In this document: one piece after another, positions 9,443 to 18,391 of the stretch
Position numbering within the stretch: position 1 is the stretch's first letter
How the letters are laid out: every line of letters starts with the position of its first letter
Source of the DNA: G963676655 sp963676655
GTDB taxonomy: Bacteria > Verrucomicrobiota > Lentisphaeria > Victivallales > Victivallaceae
Direction of reading: 5' to 3'
Length of the DNA: 64,000 bases
Assembly (NCBI GenBank): GCA_963676655.2
Contig: CAXXKX010000003.1
Location: 3,286,001 to 3,350,000 of the forward strand
Program-made: the position numbers and the translations under genes
The notes under the pieces: generated by a model
The model's input: only the letters and a program-made list of their open reading frames with translations
Databases searched by the model: none
Told to the model about the DNA's origin: nothing

Positions 9443-11713
9443 ATGCACTTTTTTAATAAAACACTTTCAGGTCAATCTCAGAGATTTAAAGATGCAGCAA
9501 TTGAACGTTGCCAAAATAAAGCTCCGAATACCACCAAGAGCGCCAACGTATCTGAAGCATTTTTTGCGATTTATAAAGATGAGCCGTTAATGAAAAGGCT
9601 GGCGTTAAGCTGGGCATATGCACTCAAAAAAGAGCCAGTTTATCTTTTTGATAACGAATTATTAGTTGGACAGCACTACCGTGGAGAGGCTGGCGCTGCT
9701 GGATACTCGCGGGATAAGCAATGGGGGGACAATGATGGTTTTCCGGAATACTTTTTCCGCCTAAAAAAAGAAATACCGGAAGTATTTCCAATTCTGGGAT
9801 ATGAAAGTGCAGATGCTGAAATCACTCCAAATTCATGGATGGATACAAGTTATGCCCGTTATGTCTGTAGCCCCGGGCATATTGGCTGGCATTGGGACTG
9901 GATACTTTCATCTGGTGTGACTGGACTGTTTAAGCGCATAGAAAATGCTTTCCCTAATGTCGACGCCAAAGGGCAACAAGTGCTTGAAGCCATGAAAATC
10001 AGTCTTCAAGGATTGCTTGATATGAATTCAGAACATGTCAAAGCACTTGAGGCAAAATGCTGTAACTCAAATAAAGAATCGATTACATCTTTGAAGGAGA
10101 AAATTGAAATATGCAAACAAGTTCCTTTACATGGAGCCCGTAATTTTCGCGAAGCAGTTCAGGCGTTTCACATATCATATCTTGCCACCATGTTTGAAAA
10201 TCCATACGGAGGCAATGGCCCTGGGCGACTTGATTATTACCTTTGGCCTTATCTGGAAAAAGATCTGAAGTCCGGGAAGGAAACCTTGGAGTCAGCAAGA
10301 TTGTTAATTGATGAATTGTTCATACGTTTCCATGAACGATATAAGTGGGGCTGTGATGGGGCTGTTGAAACAATAGTAGTGGCTGGCAGTCATCCTGATG
10401 GTTCATCTGCAGCCAACCCTCTATCAAAAATCATAGTCGAATCGATTGTTGCATTAAACATAACCCACCCTGCAGTTTATATCCGAATACCCGGCAGTCC
10501 GCCTCAGTGGTTAATTGACCTTGCTGTAGCAGATCTACTGGAGGGAAATAATCGAGCTCAAATATTAAACGATGAAGCCATTGTTGAAGCCATGATGCTT
10601 GATGGGCATATAAATAAAGAAGATGCCTATATGTATATGTGCGGCGGCTGCATGGAAATATCACCCCATGGGAAAAATGGCGATCTTCTGTTTACCGGCT
10701 TTTTTAATATTGGAAAAGTATTGGAATATGTATTGACCGGAGGAGAATGTCTGATCAACCAGAAAAAGATGATGAAGCATCTAGAAAAAAATCTGTCGGA
10801 TTTTACTACCTTTGATGAGTTATACAATTCATTTATTATGGAACTTAAACGTTGTTTACAGGTTACTTTCAAAAAAATGGATATATGCTCTGAGTATTGG
10901 AGCAAATACCGTCCTTCTTTTCTTGTTTCCAGCCAAGTTGAAGATTGCATCAAACGGGGAAGGATCATAAATGATGGTGGAGCTGTTTATGAAGATTTTG
11001 GACAGACTCCCTTGGGCATACCAAACGTTGGAGATGCCCTTTATGCAATTAAAAAGGCTGTTTTTGATGAAAAGTTCATATCCGGAGTTGAACTTTTAGA
11101 TATTTTGAGAAAAAACTTTGAAGGTCATGACATTCTGCGTCAACGTCTATCAGCTATTCCAAAATTTGGACAGGGGGATACAAATGCCGATGCAATAACA
11201 AATAATATATTAACCGATTTATGCAATATATATGCAGCACATACCAACCGACTGGGAGGGAAGGTAAAACCAATGATTATGACTTTTCATATGTCCCCAA
11301 TCATAGGAGATACATTAGGCGCAACTGCGGATGGAAGACTTTCTGGTAAACCAATTGCCCATGGAGTAACACCACAAAGCAATTCAATGCATAAAGGAAT
11401 TACTACCGCAATGCTTTCGGCAACCAATCTGGATCTCAAGTTATTCTCTGGCGGCGCGAGTCACATGTGGGACCTGGACCGCAGCTTTGCCACTCCTGAA
11501 ATTACTGAGACTTTGGTTAAGACGTTTTTTAAACTAGGTGGTCAAATGTTTCAGGGCAACAAAATTGATACAGAAATTCTGAAAAAAGCCAGGGAAAATC
11601 CTGATGAATATAAAAATTTTATAGTTAGAGTCGGTGGATTTTCTGCCAAATTTACAGCATTAAGTGAAGCTACTCAGGATGAGTTAATAAACCGTATAAA
11701 ACACCAAAAATAA
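9443..11713 (+). CDS. Glycyl radical enzyme (pyruvate formate-lyase-like / dehydratase type)
   Basis: 756 residues, the usual size for the family. The C-terminus carries the glycyl radical signature VRVGGFSAKFTAL, with the radical glycine near residue 732. The active-site loop is CGGCMEISPHG, with Cys403 and Glu405; a Cys-X-Glu pair is typical of glycyl radical dehydratases and lyases rather than of pyruvate formate-lyase, which has a Cys-Cys pair. Such enzymes work only without oxygen and need a radical SAM activase. No activase gene is present in this window, so it must be supplied from elsewhere. The gene is more AT-rich than its neighbours, suggesting separate acquisition. It is followed after 27 bp by a GH2 enzyme. 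Substrate unknown. Confidence 0.88.
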   Translation: MHFFNKTLSGQSQRFKDAAIERCQNKAPNTTKSANVSEAFFAIYKDEPLMKRLALSWAYALKKEPVYLFDNELLVGQHYRGEAGAAGYSRDKQWGDNDGFPEYFFRLKKEIPEVFPILGYESADAEITPNSWMDTSYARYVCSPGHIGWHWDWILSSGVTGLFKRIENAFPNVDAKGQQVLEAMKISLQGLLDMNSEHVKALEAKCCNSNKESITSLKEKIEICKQVPLHGARNFREAVQAFHISYLATMFENPYGGNGPGRLDYYLWPYLEKDLKSGKETLESARLLIDELFIRFHERYKWGCDGAVETIVVAGSHPDGSSAANPLSKIIVESIVALNITHPAVYIRIPGSPPQWLIDLAVADLLEGNNRAQILNDEAIVEAMMLDGHINKEDAYMYMCGGCMEISPHGKNGDLLFTGFFNIGKVLEYVLTGGECLINQKKMMKHLEKNLSDFTTFDELYNSFIMELKRCLQVTFKKMDICSEYWSKYRPSFLVSSQVEDCIKRGRIINDGGAVYEDFGQTPLGIPNVGDALYAIKKAVFDEKFISGVELLDILRKNFEGHDILRQRLSAIPKFGQGDTNADAITNNILTDLCNIYAAHTNRLGGKVKPMIMTFHMSPIIGDTLGATADGRLSGKPIAHGVTPQSNSMHKGITTAMLSATNLDLKLFSGGASHMWDLDRSFATPEITETLVKTFFKLGGQMFQGNKIDTEILKKARENPDEYKNFIVRVGGFSAKFTALSEATQDELINRIKHQK

Positions 11714-11740
11714 AAGCATGTATTACAGAAGGAAATACGT

Positions 11741-14700
11741 ATGAGTACAAGCAGTATTATTACAAAATTGGATGGACACGACTGGCTATTGGCTACCGAT
11801 CCTGAGAATAAAGGGCAAACTGAAAAATGGTACAACAATATATCAGAAAACGCAGTGTCGACCTGTGTTCCGTGGATCATTCAGGAACAGTTTCCCGGTT
11901 ATGAGGGGGCTGCCTGGTACTGGAAGACATTTGACGTGCCGTCAGCACGGCACCGGGATGGGCGTTACTTGCTTAAATTTTGGGAGATAGACTTCAAAGC
12001 CACAGTATACCTGAATGGTGAATATATAGGGGAGCACGTATGTCGAGAATCGGCATTCACGCTGGATATAACCGACATGATCCGCCATGAACAGCCCAAT
12101 TTGCTGGCGGTCCGGATTGTTTCTCCCAGTACCGAGCCAGTGGACGGCATCGTATACTCAGATACCCCTACTAGATGGCGACAACTAACAAAGAGGCCGG
12201 AAGACATCCGGGCCGCAAATGGGTTAGTATATGGTGGGATCATCGACTCGGTGGAACTCATCGATGCCCCGGCCATGCGTATTTCCGACCTGTTTGTTCG
12301 GGCCGATCCGCATACCGGTCTTTTTAATGCAGAGTTGACGATTTGCAATTATACGCAGGAGCCGCAGAGTGTCCATATCGATTGGGCAGTATCCGACAGG
12401 GAAGGACGAGGCGTATGCAGTGTGAAGGAGCGTCTGACCGTCGGGCCCGGTGAAAATGCCGTTACGGCTGCACTGCAACTCGAAAACCCCAGCCTTTGGA
12501 CTCCGGAAGAGCCATACCTGTATTTCATTGAAGCTGAATTGACTGCCCCGGCGTATGCTGAATCCGTCGACCGGGCCGGCGTGCGCATGGGCTTTCGGGA
12601 GTTTTCCTTCCGAGACGGATATTTTCGGCTGAACGGCAGGCGGATTTTCATCAAGAGTGCCCATACCCTTAATAATTACCCTGGAGGCCTGCGCTTCGCT
12701 CGCGATCGGGAGTTCTATCGGAAAGATCTCATTGACCTCAAAGCAATGGGGTTTAACATGGTGCGTTTCCTAGATGGTATTCCCGTGAGAACCCAGCTCG
12801 AACTGGCCGATGAATTGGGGCTCATGGTTCACGAAGAATCCACTACCGCAGGGTTCCACGCAAATGAAGGAGCCAACCCCCATTTCAAAGAATGGTTCGA
12901 GACAATTCTGTCAGGTATGATCCGCCGGGACCGGAACCACACCTGCGTGGTAATTTGGGGAATTCTCAACGAAATATGGGGTGAATATACGTACCGTTAC
13001 GGAGTAAAGGCTCTGGACCTTGTCCGAAGTCTGGATGATACACGCATGGTTCTCTTTAACAGCGGAGGGAATTACTGGTGTGGCGCCCGGCAGGGAGAGT
13101 GGATACCCGAAGATATTCCTGTTAGGGTCAGAACCTATCCGCCGTTATGGACGCCCTGTATCGCCTGTAATCCGGATTCAACTTCCCGGAAAGTTCTGGG
13201 GACTGAATTTCCACCGGAAAGCTTGATTATGCTACCTTCAAAGTTATGGACGGAATCACGGGGAACCGTCTCCCGTTGGATCGCTCTATCTAACGGAGAT
13301 GTTGATCTGGTAGCAACCTTTATGATTGCAGGAAATGCTTCTTTCTCTGTTCATATAATGAAAAATGGAGAGACGCTCTTTACTGATGAACTATATGGTA
13401 TGGGTGATACAGCTCAGTATCAAAACCGAATTCAAGTGGTTGAAGGCGATCATATTGATCTTATCGCCGCTCTTGCTGAAACAGGCCCTTTTGGGGGGGG
13501 GATCGATTGTACTGTCGACCCCGGCGGCGTAGCTGTTCAGGCATCGATTGTTTCGGATAGATATGCTTCTGACGACTGTGTCGTCTGTTTCGATCAGGAT
13601 GACAATGCGAATAAGACCGGATGGAGTTGGGGAACTGTTCTTATTAAGAACAGGGTACCTGACGTTGATACTTTTGCTGAATTAACTAGGCTGGACCATA
13701 CGGAGTATCGACTACAGTACGAAGAGGCTCATACTCGTGGCTGTATCAGTAATCCTCATTCTTACACTTGGGATGCGATGGACGTTGCCGACATTCACCG
13801 ATATTTGGAAGGTCCTCATCAGCCTGGCGAAATTAGTTTCCTGCGCACAGTAGGTGATCCAGGCTTGGCCAGAGGCGAATATAACAGTGGTAAGTCAATT
13901 TATCTCTCAGAGTATGGTGTAGGTAGTGGCGTGGATCTGGCTCGAGTCGTGCGTCTGTATCGGCAGAGCGGCTTTTGCGGTGCGCCAGACCAGGTACACT
14001 ACGAACTGCGGTATAAAAAATTTATGGCAGACTTCCAGCAATGGCACATGGAAAAAACCTTCGGTCGCCCTGAAGAGTTTTTCCAGCAGAGCTTACGGCA
14101 CATGGCTTCTTTGCGGGCAATGGGGTTGCAGACACTACGATCCAATCCCAGAATCGTGGGACATAATATTACCGGCGCCAACGACCAAGTGCTTGCGGGC
14201 GAAGGACTTACCACTACATTTCGAGAGCTCAAGCCAGGTGCGTTTGACGCTGTCCGCGATGCTTGGGCCAAACTCCTATGGTGCACTTTTGTCGAACCGG
14301 TCAATGTGTATAGTGGCGAAGAGGTGCTCCTTGAGGCTGTACTATCCAACGAGGATGTGCTGAAGCCAGGCGAGTATCCGGCCCGTGCATGGTTATTCGA
14401 TGAATGCAACCGGATTGTCTTTTCGGAACGTTTCACGGTAACCATCCGGGGGGACGAGGAGCCCTTCGCAATTCCCACTTTCCAGAAACGGGTAGCCGTC
14501 AGCGGCACTCCAGGTACATATCGATTCGTGGTTGATTTTGAGCGAGACGCAGCTGCAACTGGCGGAGAAATGGTTTTTAATGTGTTTGATCATAATCAGA
14601 TGCCCGAGGTTAAGGAAAAAATTGTTATATGGGGGTATGATGCTTCTATGGAAAGATGGTTGAACGCCAGCTCTATCGAATGCGAATTTTTCAGCAAAAC

Positions 14701-15235
14701 TTTGCCTGTCGATATACCGCGAGTTATACTAGTTCTGCATGAGTCTCTCCAACCCATACCAGCTGCAATGGACGATCTTGTCGAGCGCATTGAACAGGGA
14801 AGTCGAGTACTTTTCCTATCTCCCAATATTTTTGGCAATGAACAGGGGGCTGCTTCGTTGATTCCAGTAAAAAGGAAAGGCTTTATCGACGAGATTACAA
14901 ACAAGGTATATCATCCCGATTATTGGAACAAGAATCATCCGATTTTCAACGGAATGCCGTCGGGGAGTTTAATGGATTGGATATATTATCGGGAGCTATT
15001 ACATAAAGTTCAATCGTTTAGGGATATTGAGACGCCCGACGAAGTTCTGGCTGCGGCGAATGATGTAAGCACTAATTATCAGAGTGGTATCCTAATAGGC
15101 CAATACAGGCTCGGACAGGGCGAGTTTATACTTAATGCGCTACGGATAGGAGATTATTTGGGAATTGTTCCTCAGGCGGAGCTTTTATTACGTAATGTGC
15201 TGAATTTCCTATGTTCTAGCTTGAATAATTCATAA
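11741..15235 (+). CDS. Glycoside hydrolase family 2 enzyme (beta-galactosidase/glucuronidase-like)
   Basis: 1164 residues. The N-terminal sugar-binding domain has GAAWYWKTFDVP and ATVYLNGEYIGEH; an Ig-like domain follows, then a TIM barrel. The acid/base is Glu411 in VVIWGILNE and the nucleophile Glu724 in YLSEYGVGSG. Between these lies an extra beta-rich insertion of about 200 residues (about 440-650), so the barrel is interrupted by an accessory domain. About 370 residues follow, with a domain resembling class I glutamine amidotransferase-like trimerisation modules of GH42/GH2 relatives. No signal peptide is seen, so it probably acts on imported oligosaccharides. A run of nine G residues at 13493-13501 inside the insertion could cause slippage. 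Confidence 0.8.
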   Translation: MSTSSIITKLDGHDWLLATDPENKGQTEKWYNNISENAVSTCVPWIIQEQFPGYEGAAWYWKTFDVPSARHRDGRYLLKFWEIDFKATVYLNGEYIGEHVCRESAFTLDITDMIRHEQPNLLAVRIVSPSTEPVDGIVYSDTPTRWRQLTKRPEDIRAANGLVYGGIIDSVELIDAPAMRISDLFVRADPHTGLFNAELTICNYTQEPQSVHIDWAVSDREGRGVCSVKERLTVGPGENAVTAALQLENPSLWTPEEPYLYFIEAELTAPAYAESVDRAGVRMGFREFSFRDGYFRLNGRRIFIKSAHTLNNYPGGLRFARDREFYRKDLIDLKAMGFNMVRFLDGIPVRTQLELADELGLMVHEESTTAGFHANEGANPHFKEWFETILSGMIRRDRNHTCVVIWGILNEIWGEYTYRYGVKALDLVRSLDDTRMVLFNSGGNYWCGARQGEWIPEDIPVRVRTYPPLWTPCIACNPDSTSRKVLGTEFPPESLIMLPSKLWTESRGTVSRWIALSNGDVDLVATFMIAGNASFSVHIMKNGETLFTDELYGMGDTAQYQNRIQVVEGDHIDLIAALAETGPFGGGIDCTVDPGGVAVQASIVSDRYASDDCVVCFDQDDNANKTGWSWGTVLIKNRVPDVDTFAELTRLDHTEYRLQYEEAHTRGCISNPHSYTWDAMDVADIHRYLEGPHQPGEISFLRTVGDPGLARGEYNSGKSIYLSEYGVGSGVDLARVVRLYRQSGFCGAPDQVHYELRYKKFMADFQQWHMEKTFGRPEEFFQQSLRHMASLRAMGLQTLRSNPRIVGHNITGANDQVLAGEGLTTTFRELKPGAFDAVRDAWAKLLWCTFVEPVNVYSGEEVLLEAVLSNEDVLKPGEYPARAWLFDECNRIVFSERFTVTIRGDEEPFAIPTFQKRVAVSGTPGTYRFVVDFERDAAATGGEMVFNVFDHNQMPEVKEKIVIWGYDASMERWLNASSIECEFFSKTLPVDIPRVILVLHESLQPIPAAMDDLVERIEQGSRVLFLSPNIFGNEQGAASLIPVKRKGFIDEITNKVYHPDYWNKNHPIFNGMPSGSLMDWIYYRELLHKVQSFRDIETPDEVLAAANDVSTNYQSGILIGQYRLGQGEFILNALRIGDYLGIVPQAELLLRNVLNFLCSSLNNS

Positions 15236-15542
15236 ACTTAGCAGGTGGCATTTTTTCGCTAGATAGGTTGCTCGGAATTATATTTTGCGGCCGTGTTGAA
15301 AAATGTTTTTAACGCTACTGAAAATAACAATGTTAACCCAAAGTCAAATATCAGTTGCTATTCTGGAATGCCCCGCCGAATACCCGCCGGTTTTGCACAA
15401 AAACAATAAAATTGACAGGAAAATAACAAATGTTAATACTGGATGAAACATTTGAAAAAGAGTGTGTGAATATACTCATGCAGAAACGACCGGAACACCG
15501 GTTGGTTCTGCATGATAATGATAAAGGCAAAGGAATACTTAA
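15236..15542 (+). other. Intergenic stretch with a partial copy of the downstream CBM9-like gene
   Basis: 307 bases without an intact gene. The first 145 bases hold nothing I recognise. Bases 15383-15493 are a near-identical copy of 17637-17747 (see repeat entries), including the ribosome-binding region and first 21 codons of the CBM9-like gene at 17684. After 15493 the similarity ends, and the remaining bases lead into the fucosidase-like gene, whose ATG at 15543 follows an AAAGGAATAC site. Confidence 0.75.
15383..15493 (+). repeat. Direct repeat, left copy (111 bp)
   Basis: Matches 17637-17747 over 111 bases with only about five differences by direct comparison. Both copies start at CCCGCCGGTTTTGC and end at CGRCCGG. 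The copy carries the leader and an ATG (15430) with the first codons of a CBM9-like gene, but no further gene body. The pair brackets the fucosidase-like and UroD-like genes. Confidence 0.9.
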
Positions 15543-16547
15543 ATGAATGTGCGGGAATCAACAGCAACTGGCAGTCAACGCTTAAACCTTACTCAATTAC
15601 AGGCGTGGGAAAGATTAGGATACGGGATGTTTATTCATTTTGGCATGAGTACATATGCGGAATGTGAATTACCAACTGGAAATGACCCGTTAGATCTGTA
15701 TAATCCCACCTCCCTGGATGTGAATCAATGGATTGCTGTGGCCAGAGACGCCGGAATGAAATACGCTGTTCTCACAACTAAACATGTAGCCGGACATTGT
15801 CTTTGGCCAAGCAAATACACTGATTATACGGTAGAAAACAGTCCGGTAAAAACCGATGTGGTAGAGGCTTTTGTGGCCGCATGCGATAAACATGGAATAA
15901 TGCCTGGTTTTTACTATTGTTCCTGGGACAATCATCATCGTTTTGGTTCAAGAACGCCATCCGATACAAAGCTTATCGATGAAAAAAATCCAGGGCGGCG
16001 GTTTTCTTTTACGTCAAAAGAATATCAGGACTTCCAATCGGCTCAGGTTGAAGAACTGCTGACCCAATATGGAAAAATCGGGGAGGTATGGATTGACATT
16101 CCCGCGGTTTTACCGCGCTGTTACCGCCAGGAATTGTATGGTCAAATTTCCAGCTTGCAGCCGGATGCTGTAATTATGATGAACAGTGGTTTTGGCGATG
16201 GTTCAGAATACCTTGAAGAATATTGCTGGCCGGCGGATCTGATCGCAATCGAACGTTGGCTGCCTAACAGCCAGGATGGACATGTCAGGTGGCGTGAAAT
16301 TGAAGGCGGGAATTATTATATTCCGGGAGAAGTATGTGATCCGATAGGGAAAGAATGGTTTTATATTGACGATGATATGCCAAGGAGCGATGCCGAACTG
16401 CTCGGAATGTATTTGGTGGCGCGTTCCCGCACAGCTAATCTTCTCCTTGATGTCCCGCCGGACAAAAAAGGAGTTATTCCTGAGAAATTTATCGAAGCGC
16501 TGATGCGTTTGCGTTCTAATATAGAAAAGTTTGGAGGATTCTTATAA
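15543..16547 (+). CDS. GH29 alpha-L-fucosidase-like enzyme, short form
   Basis: 334 residues, essentially only the catalytic barrel. Typical GH29 elements are present: ERLGYGMFIHFGMSTYAECE near residues 20-40, then YAVLTTKHVAGHCLWPSKYT and a barrel strand VWIDIP with Asp185 at the nucleophile position. GH29 enzymes release alpha-L-fucose from glycans with retention. It lacks the C-terminal beta-sandwich and has no signal peptide, so it probably acts on imported oligosaccharides or has a divergent specificity. The UroD-like gene starts 3 bp after its stop, implying one transcript. Both genes lie between the 111-bp direct repeats. Confidence 0.8.
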   Translation: MNVRESTATGSQRLNLTQLQAWERLGYGMFIHFGMSTYAECELPTGNDPLDLYNPTSLDVNQWIAVARDAGMKYAVLTTKHVAGHCLWPSKYTDYTVENSPVKTDVVEAFVAACDKHGIMPGFYYCSWDNHHRFGSRTPSDTKLIDEKNPGRRFSFTSKEYQDFQSAQVEELLTQYGKIGEVWIDIPAVLPRCYRQELYGQISSLQPDAVIMMNSGFGDGSEYLEEYCWPADLIAIERWLPNSQDGHVRWREIEGGNYYIPGEVCDPIGKEWFYIDDDMPRSDAELLGMYLVARSRTANLLLDVPPDKKGVIPEKFIEALMRLRSNIEKFGGFL

Positions 16548-16549
16548 TT

Positions 16550-17566
16550 ATGAACTCACTAGAGCGTTTTCAATTGCTGTGTGACAAAAAAACGATTAAT
16601 AAACCTTTGCGCTGGTTGGGCATGCCCGTCCCGGAAGCATTACCTGAACTCTTAGAGTATTTTAATGCGGATAATGAACTGGATTTAAAAAGACAGCTTG
16701 ATGATGACATATATCCGGTGGAAGTCGCGTACAATCATCCTCCCGCCAACCATATCGCATGCGCGTTTGATTGGCATATTGTTCAGGACGGGGAATCATA
16801 TACGGAAAGGACGCTCACTGAAGAAGGGTTCTTTGCTCATACGAATGATATCGATTCGTTTCCCTGGCCTGATCCGAAAGAGCATGTAGATATTGAGAAG
16901 TGCGTTGAAAACACCCGGAAAGTCCCGGAAGGGAAAGTCGGCCTCGGCATAATGTGGTCGGCTCATTTTCAGGACGCGTGCGCGGCATTCGGAATGGAGA
17001 ATGCTTTGATCAAGATGTTTCTTGAACCGGAAATCTTTCATAAAGTAATAAACAGGATTGTTGATTTTTATATTGAGGCCAATGAAATATTCTATAAGGC
17101 GGTAAGCGGAAAAATTCATGCGGTGTTGCTCGGCAACGATTTGGGAACGCAGCAAAGTCTGCTCATATCGCCGGAATCAATTCGTGAATTTGTTCTTCCC
17201 GGAGTCAGGCGATTAACGTCTCAAGCGCATGATTATGGCTTAAAAGTGATATATCATTCCTGCGGAGCAATTCAACCTGTCATTCCTGATCTGGTTGAGG
17301 CCGGAGCTGATATTATTCACCCCATACAGGCCAAAGCCAATGGAATGAGCGCGGTTGAACTAAAGCGGAAATTCGGGAACGAATATATTTTTTGCGGCGG
17401 GATTGATGTCCAGGAACTGCTGGTGCATGGAACTCCGGAAGATATTAAAAAAGAGGTCGGTCGGTTGCTGAAGATTTTTCCGAACAATCTCATTCTATCG
17501 CCTTCTCATGAAGCGATTATGCCGGATGTGCCTCCAGCTAATGTTGAAGCGATATTCAGGAGTTAA
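16550..17566 (+). CDS. Uroporphyrinogen decarboxylase-fold protein (corrinoid methyltransferase-like)
   Basis: 338 residues of the UroD superfamily. The zinc-site pattern of the MtaA/MtbA type methyltransferases is visible: HSCG near residue 240 and FCGGID near residue 282, a His-X-Cys followed by a distant Cys. True haem-pathway HemE lacks this pattern. Such proteins usually transfer methyl groups with a corrinoid protein or modify methylated substrates. In Lentisphaerota-like genomes they are often scattered in sugar loci, and their function there is unclear. No corrinoid protein or activator is next to it. It is tightly coupled to the fucosidase-like gene, so a role with a methylated sugar is possible but only inference. 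Confidence 0.7.
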   Translation: MNSLERFQLLCDKKTINKPLRWLGMPVPEALPELLEYFNADNELDLKRQLDDDIYPVEVAYNHPPANHIACAFDWHIVQDGESYTERTLTEEGFFAHTNDIDSFPWPDPKEHVDIEKCVENTRKVPEGKVGLGIMWSAHFQDACAAFGMENALIKMFLEPEIFHKVINRIVDFYIEANEIFYKAVSGKIHAVLLGNDLGTQQSLLISPESIREFVLPGVRRLTSQAHDYGLKVIYHSCGAIQPVIPDLVEAGADIIHPIQAKANGMSAVELKRKFGNEYIFCGGIDVQELLVHGTPEDIKKEVGRLLKIFPNNLILSPSHEAIMPDVPPANVEAIFRS

Positions 17567-17636
17567 TTACTAGTGTATGATATGCGTCCCGAATTGCAGG
17601 ATATGGTTGCTCCAAAGGCGGAGCCATGCCGGAAAT

Positions 17637-17747
17637 CCCGCCGGTTTTGCACAAAAACAATAAAATTGACAGGAAAATAACAAATGTTAATACTGGATGA
17701 AACATTTGAAAAAGAGTGCGTGGATCTGCTCATGCAGAAACGGCCGG
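17637..17747 (+). repeat. Direct repeat, right copy (111 bp)
   Basis: Partner of 15383-15493. This copy is continuous with the intact CBM9-like gene that starts at 17684, so it is the likely original and the left copy the duplicated fragment. Recombination between the copies would remove the fucosidase-like and UroD-like genes as a 2254-bp unit. Confidence 0.9.
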
Positions 17748-18364
17748 GTCAATTGCCGGTTGTTACCGCGTATAATCTGGTTGATATGGGAAGTTCCTGT
17801 TCTGCGCCGGATCTTCTTGTGCTCGATATGTTCAAATGGAGTACAACCGTTTTACCGGAAGAAAAAGGGATTGCGTTTCTGGGAAAAGACGACCGTTTTC
17901 TTTACGTTTTCGGCTGTTTTGAAGATTCTGATGTGTATAATTCCGCGACCGGGGAAAACGAGAGGACCTGGGAGACCGGGGATGTGATGGAATTTTTCTT
18001 TCAGGCTCCCGGAAAAGAAGAGTATTACGAACTGCATCTTACTCCCGGAAATTCAACTCTTGAACTGCGCATTCCGAAGCTGGGAAAGATTGGGCTGGTT
18101 CCTTTTGAAAGTCTGTTTTTCGATTCAGGCTTTTTCACCCATGCGGAAAAGTTCGAACACTTTGACTGTAAAGGCTGGATGGGATTAATGGAAATCCCAC
18201 TCGAAAAATTAGGGATAACTGATGGGAATTTTCAAAATTCCCGCTTTGCCGTCGGTCGTTACAACTACAACTGTAAATGGGATGCCCCGGAAATATCCTC
18301 GACGGCAATTTTTCCGGAGGGCGGTTTTCACCAGCCGCACTTGTGGCAGGAAATAAAACGATAA
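17684..18364 (+). CDS. CBM9-like carbohydrate-binding protein
   Basis: 226 residues. The pattern of a stand-alone family 9-like carbohydrate-binding domain is visible: FLYVFGCFEDSDVYN, then TGDVMEFFFQAPGKEEYYELHL, and a closing CKGWMGLMEIPLEKLGI. Such domains normally bind the end of a glycan chain. There is no signal peptide, so this one is probably cytoplasmic, which is unusual for a binding module. It starts after an AGGAAAATAAC site and is followed after 27 bp by a GH29 gene, so they are likely co-expressed. A similar protein (39804) lies next to an MDR dehydrogenase in the second sugar locus. Its role is not known. Confidence 0.7.
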   Translation: MLILDETFEKECVDLLMQKRPGQLPVVTAYNLVDMGSSCSAPDLLVLDMFKWSTTVLPEEKGIAFLGKDDRFLYVFGCFEDSDVYNSATGENERTWETGDVMEFFFQAPGKEEYYELHLTPGNSTLELRIPKLGKIGLVPFESLFFDSGFFTHAEKFEHFDCKGWMGLMEIPLEKLGITDGNFQNSRFAVGRYNYNCKWDAPEISSTAIFPEGGFHQPHLWQEIKR

Positions 18365-18391
18365 TCAGAAGAATTTAAGGATAAGTAAATT

